The notes: generated from the letters alone by a model not told the origin. A DNA stretch of 64,000 nucleotides from Ignavibacteria bacterium (GCA_012518115.1 JAAYTD010000043.1:1-64000), one strand, 5' to 3'. Positions 1-8,972 are shown, counted from the first letter of the stretch. Translations and numbers: made by a program.

Positions 1-882
1 ATCTATAAGCACTCCCGGTTGTTCATCAGCATCCAGATCTATATTACCAATAAATGATTTTCCATCAGTTGGATATTGACTTAGTAATTCAGCTTGAAGA
101 ATCAAAGAAAACTCTATGTACTGATTATTAGAGAATAAGTTTTTGATAGTAGTATTGTTAACAAAATTATTCGTCCTGTTGGTATAGAATTTCAATGGCT
201 TCGTTGTTGGATCTATATTTATATAACGACTTTGCAAATTACCTATCAATGTAGATACATTGTTATTATTTTGAGTGTAAGGATTACAAGTTCCCCAATG
301 AATTCTTATTTTACCTTCTGTAGTCCCGTCTGCTTCATATAGAATAATCTGCACGTTAGATTGATAGCTCGAATAACTAATAGGCGAAAAACCTTGCCAT
401 TGTACAACAAAACGTCTATTTGGAGCTGTTCCTAAAGTAGCATATCTTAGGCTCGTACGAACATAATTATCGCCCGTCACTAAAAAAATTATATCTGAAA
501 ATCTAGAAGAATAAGTTAATGGATTACTTGACATAATACTGCCGCTATGCATACCACCATAGAAATAATAATTCGGAAAGCCTAACCAACCGTTAGGTGA
601 AACTCTTAATTGTGAGTTAGCAGGATATACTTTCTTGTCATATCTAAACGCAAACGGTAAATAAATAACAGCCATACCGTCATCTGCAGCGCCATATAGC
701 AATGTTCCTGTAATAGGACTATATGTTTCTGTCCCAACGGTAATAACTAAACTCGGGTCTAAAAGACCATCGTGATCCTGCGCTTGAGCATATTGTTGCC
801 CCAACCCCAAAAATAATAAAATAAACAACTGCAAGAAGGAACCTAAAAACACCCCTCTTGTTACTTTAAATCTTGTGTTCAT
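1..882 (-). CDS. Large secreted surface protein, 5' part only (runs off window start)
   Basis: The minus strand is open from an ATG at 882 to the window edge (294 codons, no stop), so the C-terminal part is missing. The first 35 or so residues are a signal peptide: basic start (MNTRFKVTR), a long hydrophobic core, and an Ala-rich cleavage site (QYAQAQ). After it lies a domain reading FAFRYDKKVYP ... VSPNGWLGF, which resembles the N-terminal part (FAFYFNGIRYDS ... VSAKGIISL) of the giant surface protein at 57763-62799. Both are probably exported adhesin-like proteins. A T9SS tail would be expected in the missing part, but this cannot be checked here. Function is otherwise unknown. Confidence 0.75.
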   Translation of the reverse strand, partial: MNTRFKVTRGVFLGSFLQLFILLFLGLGQQYAQAQDHDGLLDPSLVITVGTETYSPITGTLLYGAADDGMAVIYLPFAFRYDKKVYPANSQLRVSPNGWLGFPNYYFYGGMHSGSIMSSNPLTYSSRFSDIIFLVTGDNYVRTSLRYATLGTAPNRRFVVQWQGFSPISYSSYQSNVQIILYEADGTTEGKIRIHWGTCNPYTQNNNNVSTLIGNLQSRYINIDPTTKPLKFYTNRTNNFVNNTTIKNLFSNNQYIEFSLILQAELLSQYPTDGKSFIGNIDLDADEQPGVLID

Positions 883-1218
883 GAAAAACCTCAAAAATAT
901 ATTTAAAAATTAAAAAAATTATTGTCTGTGAATTACATGTATGAGGATATTAAAAATTAAACAAAAAAAACAATACTCTCAATCTTTAAAAATATACTTT
1001 TTTTACAATTAAAAAAACAGAAAAGTATTGTCGTAAAAAAAAAACAACAACTGTAGCGCTTTTTATAGTAAAAGTGTCATGATTATGCCACAAAACTTTA
1101 TAAAATAAGACTACAAAAATTCATACTGTATATTTACATAATTGATTATGTAAATATATGACAATTTAAAGTCGTTTTTGTTACATTTTTAGTTTAAAAA
1201 TATTGAAAAAAGCAAAAA
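883..1218. other. AT-rich intergenic region without a recognisable gene
   Basis: About 340 bases of very AT-rich DNA upstream of the minus-strand surface-protein gene. It has homopolymer A and T runs and no open frame of note on either strand. A CAAAAATA (a TAnnTTTG box on the minus strand) at 892-899 is too close to the start codon to be a convincing promoter. It presumably holds the promoter of the surface-protein gene, but I cannot place it. Confidence 0.4.
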
Positions 1219-1248
1219 AAAATAGTCTGCTATCTAACAGACTATTTT
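1215..1248 (-). terminator. Rho-independent terminator after tRNA-Glu
   Basis: Inverted repeat AAAATAGTCTG (1219-1229) / CAGACTATTTT (1238-1248) with an 8-base loop. On the minus strand it is followed by a T run (the A run at 1215-1221 on the plus strand). It lies about 85 bases downstream of the tRNA-Glu gene and probably ends that transcript. Confidence 0.7.
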
Positions 1249-1331
1249 CAATTTTATTCTATACAATTAAATTTAAAAAAGTAATGTAATTCTTTCAATT
1301 TAATTATTTTTTTATTTAGTATTTTTAGTAG

Positions 1332-1403
1332 TGATCCTAAGGGGATTTGAACCCCTACTGCCAGCGTGAAAGGCTGGTGACCTAACCGTTAGTCTATAGG
1401 ACC
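1332..1403 (-). tRNA. tRNA-Glu (anticodon TTC)
   Basis: The reverse complement folds as a cloverleaf. The acceptor GGTCCTA pairs with TAGGATC (one G-U pair), the D arm carries GACTAACGGTTAG, the anticodon stem CCAGC/GCTGG encloses the loop CTTTCAC (anticodon TTC), and the T arm has GGTTCAAATCC. The discriminator is A and the 3' CCA is not encoded. A two-box promoter lies just upstream and a terminator follows, so this is a single-gene transcription unit. Confidence 0.95.
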
Positions 1404-1434
1404 ATCCCTTTATTTCCAAAAAAGAGAATATTTA

Positions 1435-1466
1435 CAAAATTACGACTTTTTTTCGAAACTACCAAA
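1435..1466 (-). promoter_or_regulatory. Bacteroidota-type promoter of tRNA-Glu
   Basis: On the minus strand TTTG (1463-1466) is followed after 20 bases by TAATTTTG (1435-1442). This matches the known Bacteroidota consensus of a -33 TTTG and a -7 TAnnTTTG. Transcription would start near 1428, about 25 bases before the mature tRNA. Confidence 0.75.
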
Positions 1467-1513
1467 TTTTTTTGAAAAAAAACTTTATTTTTTTTGAAAA
1501 AAGGAATTTACAA

Positions 1514-2494
1514 CTACTCTATCGCTTCTAATAACTCCGGCGTTTTTATAGCTACAATACCTGGTTTTTCACATACATTTCCTGAAGCTAAGTTAGCTAA
1601 TATAGCAGCTTCTTTATAACTTGCGCCTGCTATAAGCATAGTTGCAAATGTTGCAATAGCAGTATCTCCTGCACCGGATACATCAGCTATTTTTCTTGCT
1701 ACTGTTGGAATAGAAAATGAGTCGCCATTTTCTTCAAAAAGTACCATCCCATCAGCACCAAGTGTAATTAAGACGTTTTTTGCATTTAACTTATCTATCA
1801 GTGTTTTCCCTGCTTCTTGAATTTTTTCATAGCTATCTAAGTTTATTCCTAAACCTTCTTCCGTTTCTCTTCTATTTGGTTTAAACAAAGTTACGTCTTT
1901 ATATTTTAGGAAGTTATCGAATTTCGGATCTACAAATATAGGTATTCTTTTTTCATTTGAAAATTCAACAATTTTCGTAATAAGACTTTCGTTTATTGTT
2001 CCTTTGTCGTAATCTTCAAAAATAATTCCTTCTAAATTTCGGATATTTTTTATTCGTTTCAGAATTGTTTTTATTTCTTCTTCGGATATTTCGCGTCTTA
2101 CTTCGCTATCTATTCGCACTATTTGTTGATTATTTCCTATAACACGAGTTTTAACTGTTGTAATTCTGTTTTTATCTTTAAGAAGTCCAGTAGGTGAAAT
2201 TCCGTTTGCTTTACATCTTTCTATAAATATCTTTGCCGGTTCATCTTCGCCTAAGACCCCAAATAATATCGGAGTTATGCCGAGTGAACTCAGATTTTGC
2301 GCTACGTTAGCAGCACCTCCTAAATGGAAACTTTCTTTTTCTACATCAACTACTGGAACAGGTGCTTCAGGTGAAACGCGAGAAACATTTCCCCAAAAAT
2401 ACCTATCTAACATAACATCACCGATAACGGCAACTTTTTGTTTGTTTATATTTGCAAGAATCTGTTTAACCTTAGTTTGTTCTAACTTTAACAT
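1514..2494 (-). CDS. rfaE1: D-glycero-beta-D-manno-heptose-7-phosphate kinase (HldE kinase domain, RfaE domain I)
   Basis: A 326-residue PfkB/ribokinase-fold kinase that phosphorylates heptose-7-phosphate to the 1,7-bisphosphate on the way to ADP-heptose for lipopolysaccharide core. Visible motifs: VIGDVMLDRYFWG at about residues 23-35, the substrate-side LGGAANVAQNL at about 58-68, and the C-terminal PfkB signature DVSGAGDTAIA around 270, containing the catalytic Asp. The nucleotidyltransferase half of E. coli HldE is absent, so this is a stand-alone kinase; the adenylyltransferase and phosphatase must be encoded elsewhere. The length is normal for RfaE domain I. The gene stands alone, between tRNA-Glu and a repeat region. 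Confidence 0.9.
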   Translation of the reverse strand: MLKLEQTKVKQILANINKQKVAVIGDVMLDRYFWGNVSRVSPEAPVPVVDVEKESFHLGGAANVAQNLSSLGITPILFGVLGEDEPAKIFIERCKANGISPTGLLKDKNRITTVKTRVIGNNQQIVRIDSEVRREISEEEIKTILKRIKNIRNLEGIIFEDYDKGTINESLITKIVEFSNEKRIPIFVDPKFDNFLKYKDVTLFKPNRRETEEGLGINLDSYEKIQEAGKTLIDKLNAKNVLITLGADGMVLFEENGDSFSIPTVARKIADVSGAGDTAIATFATMLIAGASYKEAAILANLASGNVCEKPGIVAIKTPELLEAIE

Positions 2495-2529
2495 TTTTTA
2501 AATTATTTATAATATCATTTTGAAATAAA

Positions 2530-2895
2530 TTCTCCTCTTGAGAGAAGTACCGCGAAGCGGGGATGTGTGGTTATTAATTATATATCCTATAAAATCCCGT
2601 AGGGATGACATTATTATAACATTATGAAATCCAAAATGGTTACAAAACCCCGTAGGGGTGACATTTTTTATTCGCCCACAAACACTAGTGTCACCCCTAC
2701 GGGGTTTCTTTGTTTGTGTGTATTATTTTTTATAATAATTTCACCCCTACGGGGTTTGTCGTTAATTTTATTAATAGACTTCCATCTTCCAACTTCTGAC
2801 TTCCGTCTCCAAATAACTATCCTGCCTTGCCACCCCTTCGTTCCGAAGGGGAATTTGATCTCCCCCTAGCCCCTCCAAAGGAGGGGAATTTGAAA
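2530..2895. repeat. Mosaic intergenic palindromic repeat, copy A (longest)
   Basis: A patchwork of short imperfect palindromes with no credible gene. It contains CTCCTCTTGAGAG, CCGCGAAGCGG, three copies of an ACCCCGTAGGGGTGACA-type unit (two inverted, near 2646-2710, and one near 2741-2757), CCCCTTCGTTCCGAAGGGG at about 2833-2851, and a CCCCTCCAAAGGAGGGG unit at about 2870-2886. Parts recur near 5.6, 7.25, 35.2 and 48.7 kb. The central block (2646-2780) is shared with copy D, including the phrase ATTTTTTATTCGC and the end GGGGTTTGTCGTTA. An 81-codon frame across it is a by-product of the repeat. Confidence 0.8.
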
Positions 2896-2936
2896 ACATA
2901 TTGAACTAAGATATAGTAAAATATACTAGCTAGTAG

Positions 2937-4127
2937 CTAAAATATAGCAGCTAATCCGCCTAACGAAGTTTCTTTATATAAACTTGGTAAATCTTTACCT
3001 GTTTGTTTCATAACTTCAACTACGCGATCGAAATGTACTCTGTGTTTTCCGTCAGAAAGCATAGAGTAAACATTGCAATTCATAGCTCTTGCCGCAGCAA
3101 ACGCATTACGTTCTATGCAAGGTATTTGTACAAATCCTCCAACAGGATCACATGTTAATCCTAAATAATGCTCTAAACCGATTTCAGCTGCATATTCGAT
3201 TTGTGCTATACTACCTCCAAAAATTTGATTAGCAGCTGCCGATGCCATAGAGCAAGCCGTACCTACTTCACCTTGACATCCGACTTCCGCTCCTGCAATA
3301 GAAGCATTCTTTTTTACAAGATTTCCTATTAAGCCAGCAGTAGCTAGAGCTCTTAATATACTTTTATCAGAAAATTCATGTTGTTCTTTGATATAGTATA
3401 AAACAGCGGGCAAAACACCTGCTGACCCACAAGTAGGAGCAGTAACAACAATTCCGCCTGCCGCATTTTCCTCAGCTGTCGCTAAAGCATAAGCAAAAAG
3501 TATAGCACGATTTTTAAGCGAATCTTTATATCCTACACCTTTTACATAATATGAATATGCTTTTCTTTGCAAGCCTAATCCGCCCGGTAAAACACCTTCC
3601 GTTTCTATTCCACGATGAATCGTAACTTGCATAGAACGCCAAATTTCGTAAAGATAATCTAATATATCACTTTCTTCTACTTCAAGAACATATTCCCAAT
3701 AACTTTTTCCTGTTTTATTGCACCATTCCATTATTTCCGTTAATGTTGTCATTTCATAGATTTTCTTTTTAGGAATAGGCTCAGTATCGCTCATAATTTC
3801 ACCACCACCTATACTATAAACTATCCATTCATCAACAACTTCCCCTATTAAGCTTATAGCTTCAAACTTCATTCCGTTAGTATGCAAAGGCAAAAGTTCG
3901 TCTGGCTTCCAAATAATTTCACAAGAAGTAGGTCTGAACTTATCAATAAGTGCCACATCAGTAAAGTGACCGCGACCAGTAAGAGCTAAACTACCATAAA
4001 GCGTAACTCGAAAAGATTGCGCTGACTTGTTCTTTTCATAAAATATTTCCGCTGCTTTAGCCGGTCCCATTGTATGACTGCTTGACGGACCATGTCCAAT
4101 CTTATATAGATTTTTGATACTTTCCAT
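2937..4127 (-). CDS. sdaA: L-serine ammonia-lyase, iron-sulfur dependent, single chain
   Basis: A 396-residue enzyme that deaminates L-serine to pyruvate and ammonia with an oxygen-sensitive [4Fe-4S] cluster. The N-terminal beta-domain begins at once with the family motif GPSSSHTMGPAKAA. The alpha-domain carries the cluster cysteines in APTCGSAGVLPAV (about 229-241), GCQGEVGTACSMASAA (about 281-296) and CDPVGGFVQIPC (about 325-336). At the C-terminus a Gly-rich stretch (SLGGLA) stands in place of the Cys-containing tail of some homologues. It is slightly shorter than the 450-residue E. coli enzymes. The gene is divergent from the M24 peptidase at 4331 and has no operon partner. Confidence 0.93.
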   Translation of the reverse strand: MESIKNLYKIGHGPSSSHTMGPAKAAEIFYEKNKSAQSFRVTLYGSLALTGRGHFTDVALIDKFRPTSCEIIWKPDELLPLHTNGMKFEAISLIGEVVDEWIVYSIGGGEIMSDTEPIPKKKIYEMTTLTEIMEWCNKTGKSYWEYVLEVEESDILDYLYEIWRSMQVTIHRGIETEGVLPGGLGLQRKAYSYYVKGVGYKDSLKNRAILFAYALATAEENAAGGIVVTAPTCGSAGVLPAVLYYIKEQHEFSDKSILRALATAGLIGNLVKKNASIAGAEVGCQGEVGTACSMASAAANQIFGGSIAQIEYAAEIGLEHYLGLTCDPVGGFVQIPCIERNAFAAARAMNCNVYSMLSDGKHRVHFDRVVEVMKQTGKDLPSLYKETSLGGLAAIF

Positions 4128-4330
4128 ATCTTAAATACTTTCCATAATATATTACATATATAAAATGCAATTTAATCATTTTATCGCTCTTTGACAAAGA
4201 AAATACAAAAAAAAATCATTTTCACACTTTTTTTGCTATAAATTATTCGATTTTTTTGTATATTAAAATTTATATTTTTACATAAGTAAATTATATTTTT
4301 CATAATAAATTATAATAGAGAGAAAACAAA

Positions 4331-5518
4331 ATGAACTTAGAAAAAATTCAAGAAGAATTGAGAAAATCCAATTTTGACGGCTGGCTATTTTATGATTTTC
4401 ATAACCGTGATGCTATAGCTGCAAGAATTTTGAACATGAATACTGCTCGTTTTGCTTCAAGACGCTGGTATTATTATATTCCTGCTAAAGGCGAACCTCA
4501 AAAACTTGTTCATAGCATTGAACCTTGGCGCTGCGACCATCTGCCCGGCAAAAAAAACATCTATTTGCCTTGGCAACAACAACAGGCTTTGCTTAAAGAA
4601 ATTTTAGGCGATGCTAAAAAAGTTGCTATGCAATATTCACCTAATAATGCTATTCCTTACGTTTCAATCGTTGATGCAGGAACGGTAGATTTAGTACGCA
4701 GTTTCGGAGTAGAAGTAGTTTCAAGTGGTGATTTAGTTAGCTTGTTTGAATCTCATTTAACGATGGAAGATTATGCAAGTCATTGCGAAGCTGGCGAAAT
4801 TATGCAAGGTATAAAAGATGCAGCTTTTGCTGAAATTGCTCGCAGAATGAAAGCAAATAATCCTCCTACTGAATATGAAATATATGAATTTATGATTGAT
4901 CTATATAAAAAGCATGATATGGTTTGCGAAGATGGACCTATCGTTGCTGTAAACGAACATGCAGCTGACCCTCATTTTGCACCTACACCAGAAAACACAT
5001 TTAAAATGAAAGAAGGCGACTTAGTGTTGATTGATCTATGGGCAAAATGCAATAAACCGCGCGCTATCTACTATGATATTACTTGGATGGGATATATAGG
5101 AACAACCGTGCCTAAAGAAATTGAAGATATTTTCCAAGTAGCTAGAAGCGGACGCGAAGCAGCTTTGAACTTAGTAAGAACAAGGTTTGCTGAAGGAAAA
5201 CCTGTCCATGGTTGGGAAGTTGATGACGCATGTCGTGAAGTCTTAAAAAAAGCAGGCTACGGCGAGTATTTTATTCATAGAACAGGACATAACATAGGCG
5301 AAGAAGTACACGGAAACGGTTGTCATATAGATAACTTAGAGACAAAAGATGAACGCGTAATAATTCCGGGAACTTGTTTCTCCATTGAACCGGGAATATA
5401 TATGCCTGAACGAAAATTAGGATATAGAACAGAAATCGATATATTCGTTACAGATGAAGGAAAAGTAGAAGTATCAGGAAAACAACAAGATACTGTTATC
5501 CCGATTTTGACTTTATAA
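4331..5518 (+). CDS. M24 family metallopeptidase (Xaa-Pro aminopeptidase/dipeptidase-like)
   Basis: A 395-residue cytoplasmic protein with no signal peptide. The N-terminal creatinase-like domain (about 1-150) is followed by a pita-bread catalytic domain. Expected dimetal ligands are visible: Asp in LVLIDLWAK and YYDITW (about 235-250), His in HRTGHNIGEEVHG (about 315-327), and Glu in SIEPGIY (about 350) and TEIDIF (about 365). The family cleaves N-terminal residues next to proline or splits Xaa-Pro dipeptides; which of these applies cannot be read from the sequence. Monocistronic, followed by repeat copy B. Confidence 0.88.
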   Translation: MNLEKIQEELRKSNFDGWLFYDFHNRDAIAARILNMNTARFASRRWYYYIPAKGEPQKLVHSIEPWRCDHLPGKKNIYLPWQQQQALLKEILGDAKKVAMQYSPNNAIPYVSIVDAGTVDLVRSFGVEVVSSGDLVSLFESHLTMEDYASHCEAGEIMQGIKDAAFAEIARRMKANNPPTEYEIYEFMIDLYKKHDMVCEDGPIVAVNEHAADPHFAPTPENTFKMKEGDLVLIDLWAKCNKPRAIYYDITWMGYIGTTVPKEIEDIFQVARSGREAALNLVRTRFAEGKPVHGWEVDDACREVLKKAGYGEYFIHRTGHNIGEEVHGNGCHIDNLETKDERVIIPGTCFSIEPGIYMPERKLGYRTEIDIFVTDEGKVEVSGKQQDTVIPILTL

Positions 5519-5550
5519 ATTCGTAGATAATACCATTTTGAATAACAATT

Positions 5551-5690
5551 ATTAACTACCCCGTCAAACTTCGTTTGACACCCCTTCTGGGAAGGGGAAT
5601 TTTAAAATTCTCCTCTTGAGAGGAGTACCCGCGTCAGCGGGGGAGGTGTGGTTATTAATTATCCCGTCAAACTTCGTTTGACACCCAAAA
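5551..5690. repeat. Mosaic intergenic palindromic repeat, copy B
   Basis: Contains two copies of CCGTCAAACTTCGTTTGACACC (5560-5582 and 5663-5685), CCCCTTCTGGGAAGGGGAATTTT, the palindrome CTCCTCTTGAGAGGAG (5610-5625), CCCGCGTCAGCGGGGG and GGTGTGGTTATTAATTA. The hairpin GTCAAAC-TTC-GTTTGAC is perfectly paired. A tail near 5690-5720 reads ATTTATATAATTCAATTTGGTATA and recurs next to copy E. Confidence 0.85.
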
Positions 5691-5748
5691 ATAAATTGGA
5701 ATTTATATAATTCAATTTGGTATAAAAAAACAATCTAAAGACAAAAAC

Positions 5749-5785
5749 AAAACGCCACCTAATATAAATATAAGTGGCGTTTTTT
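5749..5785. terminator. Bidirectional terminator between the M24 peptidase and yajC
   Basis: Stem AAAACGCCAC (5749-5758) / GTGGCGTTTT (5774-5783) with a 15-base AT-rich loop, a T run on the plus strand and an A run upstream, so it can act on both strands. It sits between two converging genes. Confidence 0.85.
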
Positions 5786-5805
5786 ATTTTTACAAATCTT
5801 ATAGT

Positions 5806-6132
5806 TTAACTATCAATTTTTGAAACTATAGCTGAACGCTCAAAAGTAATTTTTGTGTTGTCAATTTGCAAAGTAATTGTTTTTTCATCAAGTTTGTCTA
5901 TTTTTCCATGAATGCCGGCAGTTGTTATAACTTTATCGCCAACTTTTAAACTTGATAACATTTTTTGATGTTCTTTCTGGCGCTTTTGTTGAGGACGTAT
6001 CATCAAAAAATAAAGCACCAAAATCATAGCTGCAAAAAATATTAAAGTCGGTATCATAGAACCAGCACCGCCTGAAGCAGCCCCACCTCCACCCGAAGGT
6101 GCCATAAGTAAAAATGAAATTAAACTATTCAT
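5806..6132 (-). CDS. yajC: Preprotein translocase accessory subunit YajC
   Basis: A 108-residue single-pass inner-membrane protein that belongs to the SecDF-YajC accessory complex of the Sec translocon. After a Gly/Ala-rich start there is one membrane helix (about 26-46), then the family motif MIRPQQKRQKEHQKML and a compact basic/beta domain (VGDKVITTAGIHGKIDKLDE). The length is typical. It is alone on the minus strand, whereas in many genomes it lies next to tgt or secD. Divergent from the TraB lipoprotein gene. Confidence 0.93.
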   Translation of the reverse strand: MNSLISFLLMAPSGGGGAASGGAGSMIPTLIFFAAMILVLYFLMIRPQQKRQKEHQKMLSSLKVGDKVITTAGIHGKIDKLDEKTITLQIDNTKITFERSAIVSKIDS

Positions 6133-6235
6133 TGTTTTCCCGTTATTTTTTTAGAAATTCTTTATTATAAAAATGCAATTTACGAAAAAAAAAAGAATTT
6201 TCAAATATTACGATAAAAAATTCAATAAAAATTAT

Positions 6236-6243
6236 TAACTTTG
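6236..6243 (+). promoter_or_regulatory. Probable -7 promoter box (TAACTTTG) of the TraB/GumN gene
   Basis: TAACTTTG matches the Bacteroidota -7 consensus TAnnTTTG, 30 bases before the start codon at 6273. No clear -33 TTTG is seen at the right distance. Confidence 0.5.
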
Positions 6244-6272
6244 TATTTTTATGACAACTAAATAATGTATAT

Positions 6273-7202
6273 ATGAAACTAAGACGAAAGATAGTTCTTG
6301 TTGGAACTATAGCTATAATAGTATGCACTTTTGTTTCTTGTACTAATACAAAAGTTGATGCTAATAAACCGCGTACTTTTATGTGGGAAGTTAAAAATGG
6401 GAATAAAAAATTATTCCTATTAGGCTCTGTACACATAGGAACAAAAGAATTATATCCACTCGATACAAATATTACAAAGGCTTTTGAAAATTCTGATGTA
6501 CTTGGTGTAGAGTTAAATCCTAATAATGTTGATTTCATGGAACTAATTTCAGTACTCTTTGATTTCTCAGGCGAAGGATACAAAAAACTCCCACAAGAAG
6601 TAAAAGATAAATTAAAAGAAAAAATAGAAAAATTTGACGATTCAGGAATGGATGCAAAAATGTTTGAAACAATGAATCCCGTCGGAATTGCTTTTATGTT
6701 AGAAACACTAAAAATAAGTGAGTTAGCAAACAATATAGATGATATACAAAACTCTATAGCTATAGGAATTGATAATTACTTCTTAAATCTTGCCGACTCC
6801 TTAAATAAAGAAATTTATGAACTTGAAAGTGTTGAAAGACAGCTACAAGTCTTTACAAATTTAGGAGATCTTATAAATGAATATATTCTAACTTCATTAG
6901 AACAAGACACTCAATTAAAGTTAGAAGATTTCAATAAAATTACTACTGCTTGGAAAAACGGCGATGTAAAAACAATAGAAGAATTTACTAATATTAACTA
7001 CTCAAAGAATGAACAGCTAAACACTAAAATAAAAGATGAACTTATAATCAAAAGAAATAAAGAAATGGCAAAAAAAATTGAAAAGCTATTTGAAGAAAAT
7101 AAAAAATACTTTATAGTTGTGGGAGCTGGACATTTAATTGGGAAGGATGGAATAATTGATCTTTTACAAAAAACAGGAAAATATGAAATTAAACACTATT
7201 AA
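6273..7202 (+). CDS. TraB/GumN family lipoprotein
   Basis: 309 residues. The N-terminus is a lipoprotein signal with a basic start, a hydrophobic core and Cys at residue 23 (TFVSC). The mature part has the two GxxxH motifs of the TraB/GumN family (PF01963): LLGSVHIG near residue 50 and VVGAGHLIG near 285. The family fold is related to Tiki-type metalloproteases; the substrate of bacterial members is not known. The protein probably sits on a periplasmic membrane face. Monocistronic, with a likely promoter just upstream. Confidence 0.85.
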   Translation: MKLRRKIVLVGTIAIIVCTFVSCTNTKVDANKPRTFMWEVKNGNKKLFLLGSVHIGTKELYPLDTNITKAFENSDVLGVELNPNNVDFMELISVLFDFSGEGYKKLPQEVKDKLKEKIEKFDDSGMDAKMFETMNPVGIAFMLETLKISELANNIDDIQNSIAIGIDNYFLNLADSLNKEIYELESVERQLQVFTNLGDLINEYILTSLEQDTQLKLEDFNKITTAWKNGDVKTIEEFTNINYSKNEQLNTKIKDELIIKRNKEMAKKIEKLFEENKKYFIVVGAGHLIGKDGIIDLLQKTGKYEIKHY

Positions 7203-7475
7203 ATAAATGATAGATTATTTAAAATTCCCCTTTGGAACGAAGGGGTGGCAAGCGAAGCTTGACGGGGTAGTCCCACACCTCCCCCGCTGACGCAGGTACT
7301 CCTCTCAATAGGAGAATGCCATAAGCCCCCTCGCTATAGCAAAATGAGGACAGAACGCCCTAATCTACAACTCTCAAAAGAAGAATTTATTCAAAATATA
7401 AAACAAACACCGAAACTATTTTTAGAATTTACAGTATTTGGAATTAGACATTAATAAATAATTAGTTATTGAACG
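7203..7475. repeat. Intergenic region with mosaic repeat copy C (inverted) and a 36-codon open frame
   Basis: Bases 7215-7320 are a copy of the mosaic repeat in the opposite direction to copy B: AAAATTCCCCTTTGGAACGA, a hairpin GGCAAGCGAAGCTTGAC, then CCTCCCCCGCTGACGCAGG and CTCCTCTCAATAGGAG. After it an ATG at 7344 opens a 36-codon frame to 7454 (MRTERPNLQLSKEEF...FGIRH). It is too short and unfamiliar to call a gene; it may be a remnant. Confidence 0.7.
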
Positions 7476-7512
7476 AATAGCATTAGCAATATTGCTATCC
7501 GTTTTTTTATTT
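7473..7512 (+). terminator. Probable terminator, plus strand
   Basis: Imperfect stem CGAATAGCA (about 7474-7482) / TGCTATCCG (about 7493-7501), with one mismatch, followed by seven T. It would stop plus-strand transcripts coming from the TraB/GumN gene and the repeat region. Confidence 0.55.
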
Positions 7513-7530
7513 TTAATATTGTCAAATACT

Positions 7531-7571
7531 AAAAAAAACGGAACACCTATTTTTAACGTAAGCATTCCGTT
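7531..7571 (-). terminator. Terminator of the DUF1015 gene
   Basis: Stem AACGGAA (7537-7543) / TTCCGTT (7565-7571). On the minus strand it is followed by a T run (the A run at 7531-7538). It lies about 40 bases after the stop codon of the minus-strand DUF1015 gene. Confidence 0.75.
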
Positions 7572-7608
7572 CAAATCATTTATTAATTTTTAGCATTATT
7601 CTCTTTTT

Positions 7609-8853
7609 TTATTCCATAAAATGCACGAACATTCCGTCGGCTAATTTAGGTTCAAACCATGTAGATTTAGGAGGCATAATAGCTCCTGCATCAGCAATAT
7701 CCATCAAATCGTTTACAGAAGTCGGATACATAGAGAAAGCAACTTGCATTTCACCTGAGTCAACTCGTCTTTCGAGTTCTCCTAATCCTCTTATTCCTCC
7801 AACGAAGTCAATGCGATTACATGTTCTTGGATCATCAACACCTAAGAAAGGTTGAAGAACATGTTTTTGTAGCAAAGATACATCTAAACGTTCTACTGGA
7901 TCTGTTACATTTGTATATTCAGGTTTAAAATTCAATTTATACCATTGTTTATTGAGATACATACCTACTTCACCTCTTTTAGTAGGTTTGTATTGTGCAT
8001 TCACTTTTTCGATAGTGAAGATATTTTTCATTTTCTCGATAAATTCTTCTTCAGTAGCACCATTAAGATCAACAACAACTCTATTGTAATCCATAATTAA
8101 CAAGTGACTTGCTGGGAACAGTACTGCCATATAGTAGTTATATTCTTCATCTCCTGTATGATTAGGATTAGCTTTTTCACGTTCTCTTCCAACGATAGCT
8201 CCTGCAGCAGAACGATGATGTCCGTCAGCGATATAGAAATACTTTGTATTTTTTAGTATTTCTTGTAATCTTTCACTATCTTTTTTATCTCTAATTGCCC
8301 AAGAAGTATGTTTTACACCCATATTATCAACGAGATCATTATCAGGCTTATTATCTTTCACAGTGCGTGCTACTATTTCGTTAAGTTCTTTATTATCAGG
8401 CATTGTCAAAAATACTGGTCCTGAATGAGCGTTTGTAACTCTCACGTGTTCGGAACGATCTTCTTCTTTGTCTTTTCTTGTTTTTTCATGTTTTTTAATA
8501 TTCTCACTCCAATAATCTTCTTTATCTACGCAACCAACTAATCCATACTGTGTACGTCCGTCCATAGTTTGAGCATAAATATATAGATATGCTTCGGGAT
8601 CTTCTACGATAATTTTATCATCAATTAGCTTCTGCAAATTTTCTTTTGCTTTTTGGTACACACGTGGATCGTATAAGTCGATACTTCTATCTAAATCGAT
8701 TTCTGGTTTTCCAATATGCAGAAAAGATAGTGGATTTCCTTTAACTTCTTCTCTAGCTTCATCTGAACTAAGAATATCATAAGGTTTTGCAGCTACTTTT
8801 TGTGCAAATTCCTGTTTTGGTCTGAAAGCCCTAAAAGGACGAAATACTGGCAT
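7609..8853 (-). CDS. DUF1015 family protein
   Basis: A 414-residue soluble protein of the DUF1015 family (PF06245). Typical features are the start VFRPFRAFRP, the segment KVAAKPYDILSSDEARE, LYIYAQTMDGRTQYGLVGCV, and the conserved motif IADGHHRSAAG near residue 208. In Bacteroidota these genes often lie beside serA and serC, which points to amino-acid metabolism, but no serine synthesis gene is present here. Own promoter and terminator. No biochemical function is assigned from sequence alone. Confidence 0.85.
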   Translation of the reverse strand: MPVFRPFRAFRPKQEFAQKVAAKPYDILSSDEAREEVKGNPLSFLHIGKPEIDLDRSIDLYDPRVYQKAKENLQKLIDDKIIVEDPEAYLYIYAQTMDGRTQYGLVGCVDKEDYWSENIKKHEKTRKDKEEDRSEHVRVTNAHSGPVFLTMPDNKELNEIVARTVKDNKPDNDLVDNMGVKHTSWAIRDKKDSERLQEILKNTKYFYIADGHHRSAAGAIVGREREKANPNHTGDEEYNYYMAVLFPASHLLIMDYNRVVVDLNGATEEEFIEKMKNIFTIEKVNAQYKPTKRGEVGMYLNKQWYKLNFKPEYTNVTDPVERLDVSLLQKHVLQPFLGVDDPRTCNRIDFVGGIRGLGELERRVDSGEMQVAFSMYPTSVNDLMDIADAGAIMPPKSTWFEPKLADGMFVHFME

Positions 8854-8916
8854 AATTATACCTATTAAATTAAATTTTATAAATAAATATTTTTGAATTG
8901 TTTAGAAAAATAAATA

Positions 8917-8948
8917 CAAAGTTACAAAATAATTAATAAATTATCAAA
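8917..8948 (-). promoter_or_regulatory. Bacteroidota-type promoter of the DUF1015 gene
   Basis: On the minus strand TTTG (8945-8948), 20-base spacer, TAACTTTG (8917-8924). Predicted start of transcription near 8910, giving a leader of about 57 bases. Confidence 0.7.
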
Positions 8949-8972
8949 TAAATATAAAGTTCGGTTAGTATT

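Noticed and set aside
2624-2869. 81-codon plus-strand open frame
   Set aside because: It runs through the palindromic repeat copy A; its sequence is explained by repeat modules and has no gene-like composition.
2530-2895. CRISPR array
   Set aside because: The repeats are palindromic, unequal in length and irregularly spaced, with no spacers of uniform size and no cas genes nearby.
7344-7454. 36-codon open frame with protein-like composition
   Set aside because: Too short, no family recognised, no clear start signal; kept only as a remark within the repeat region entry.
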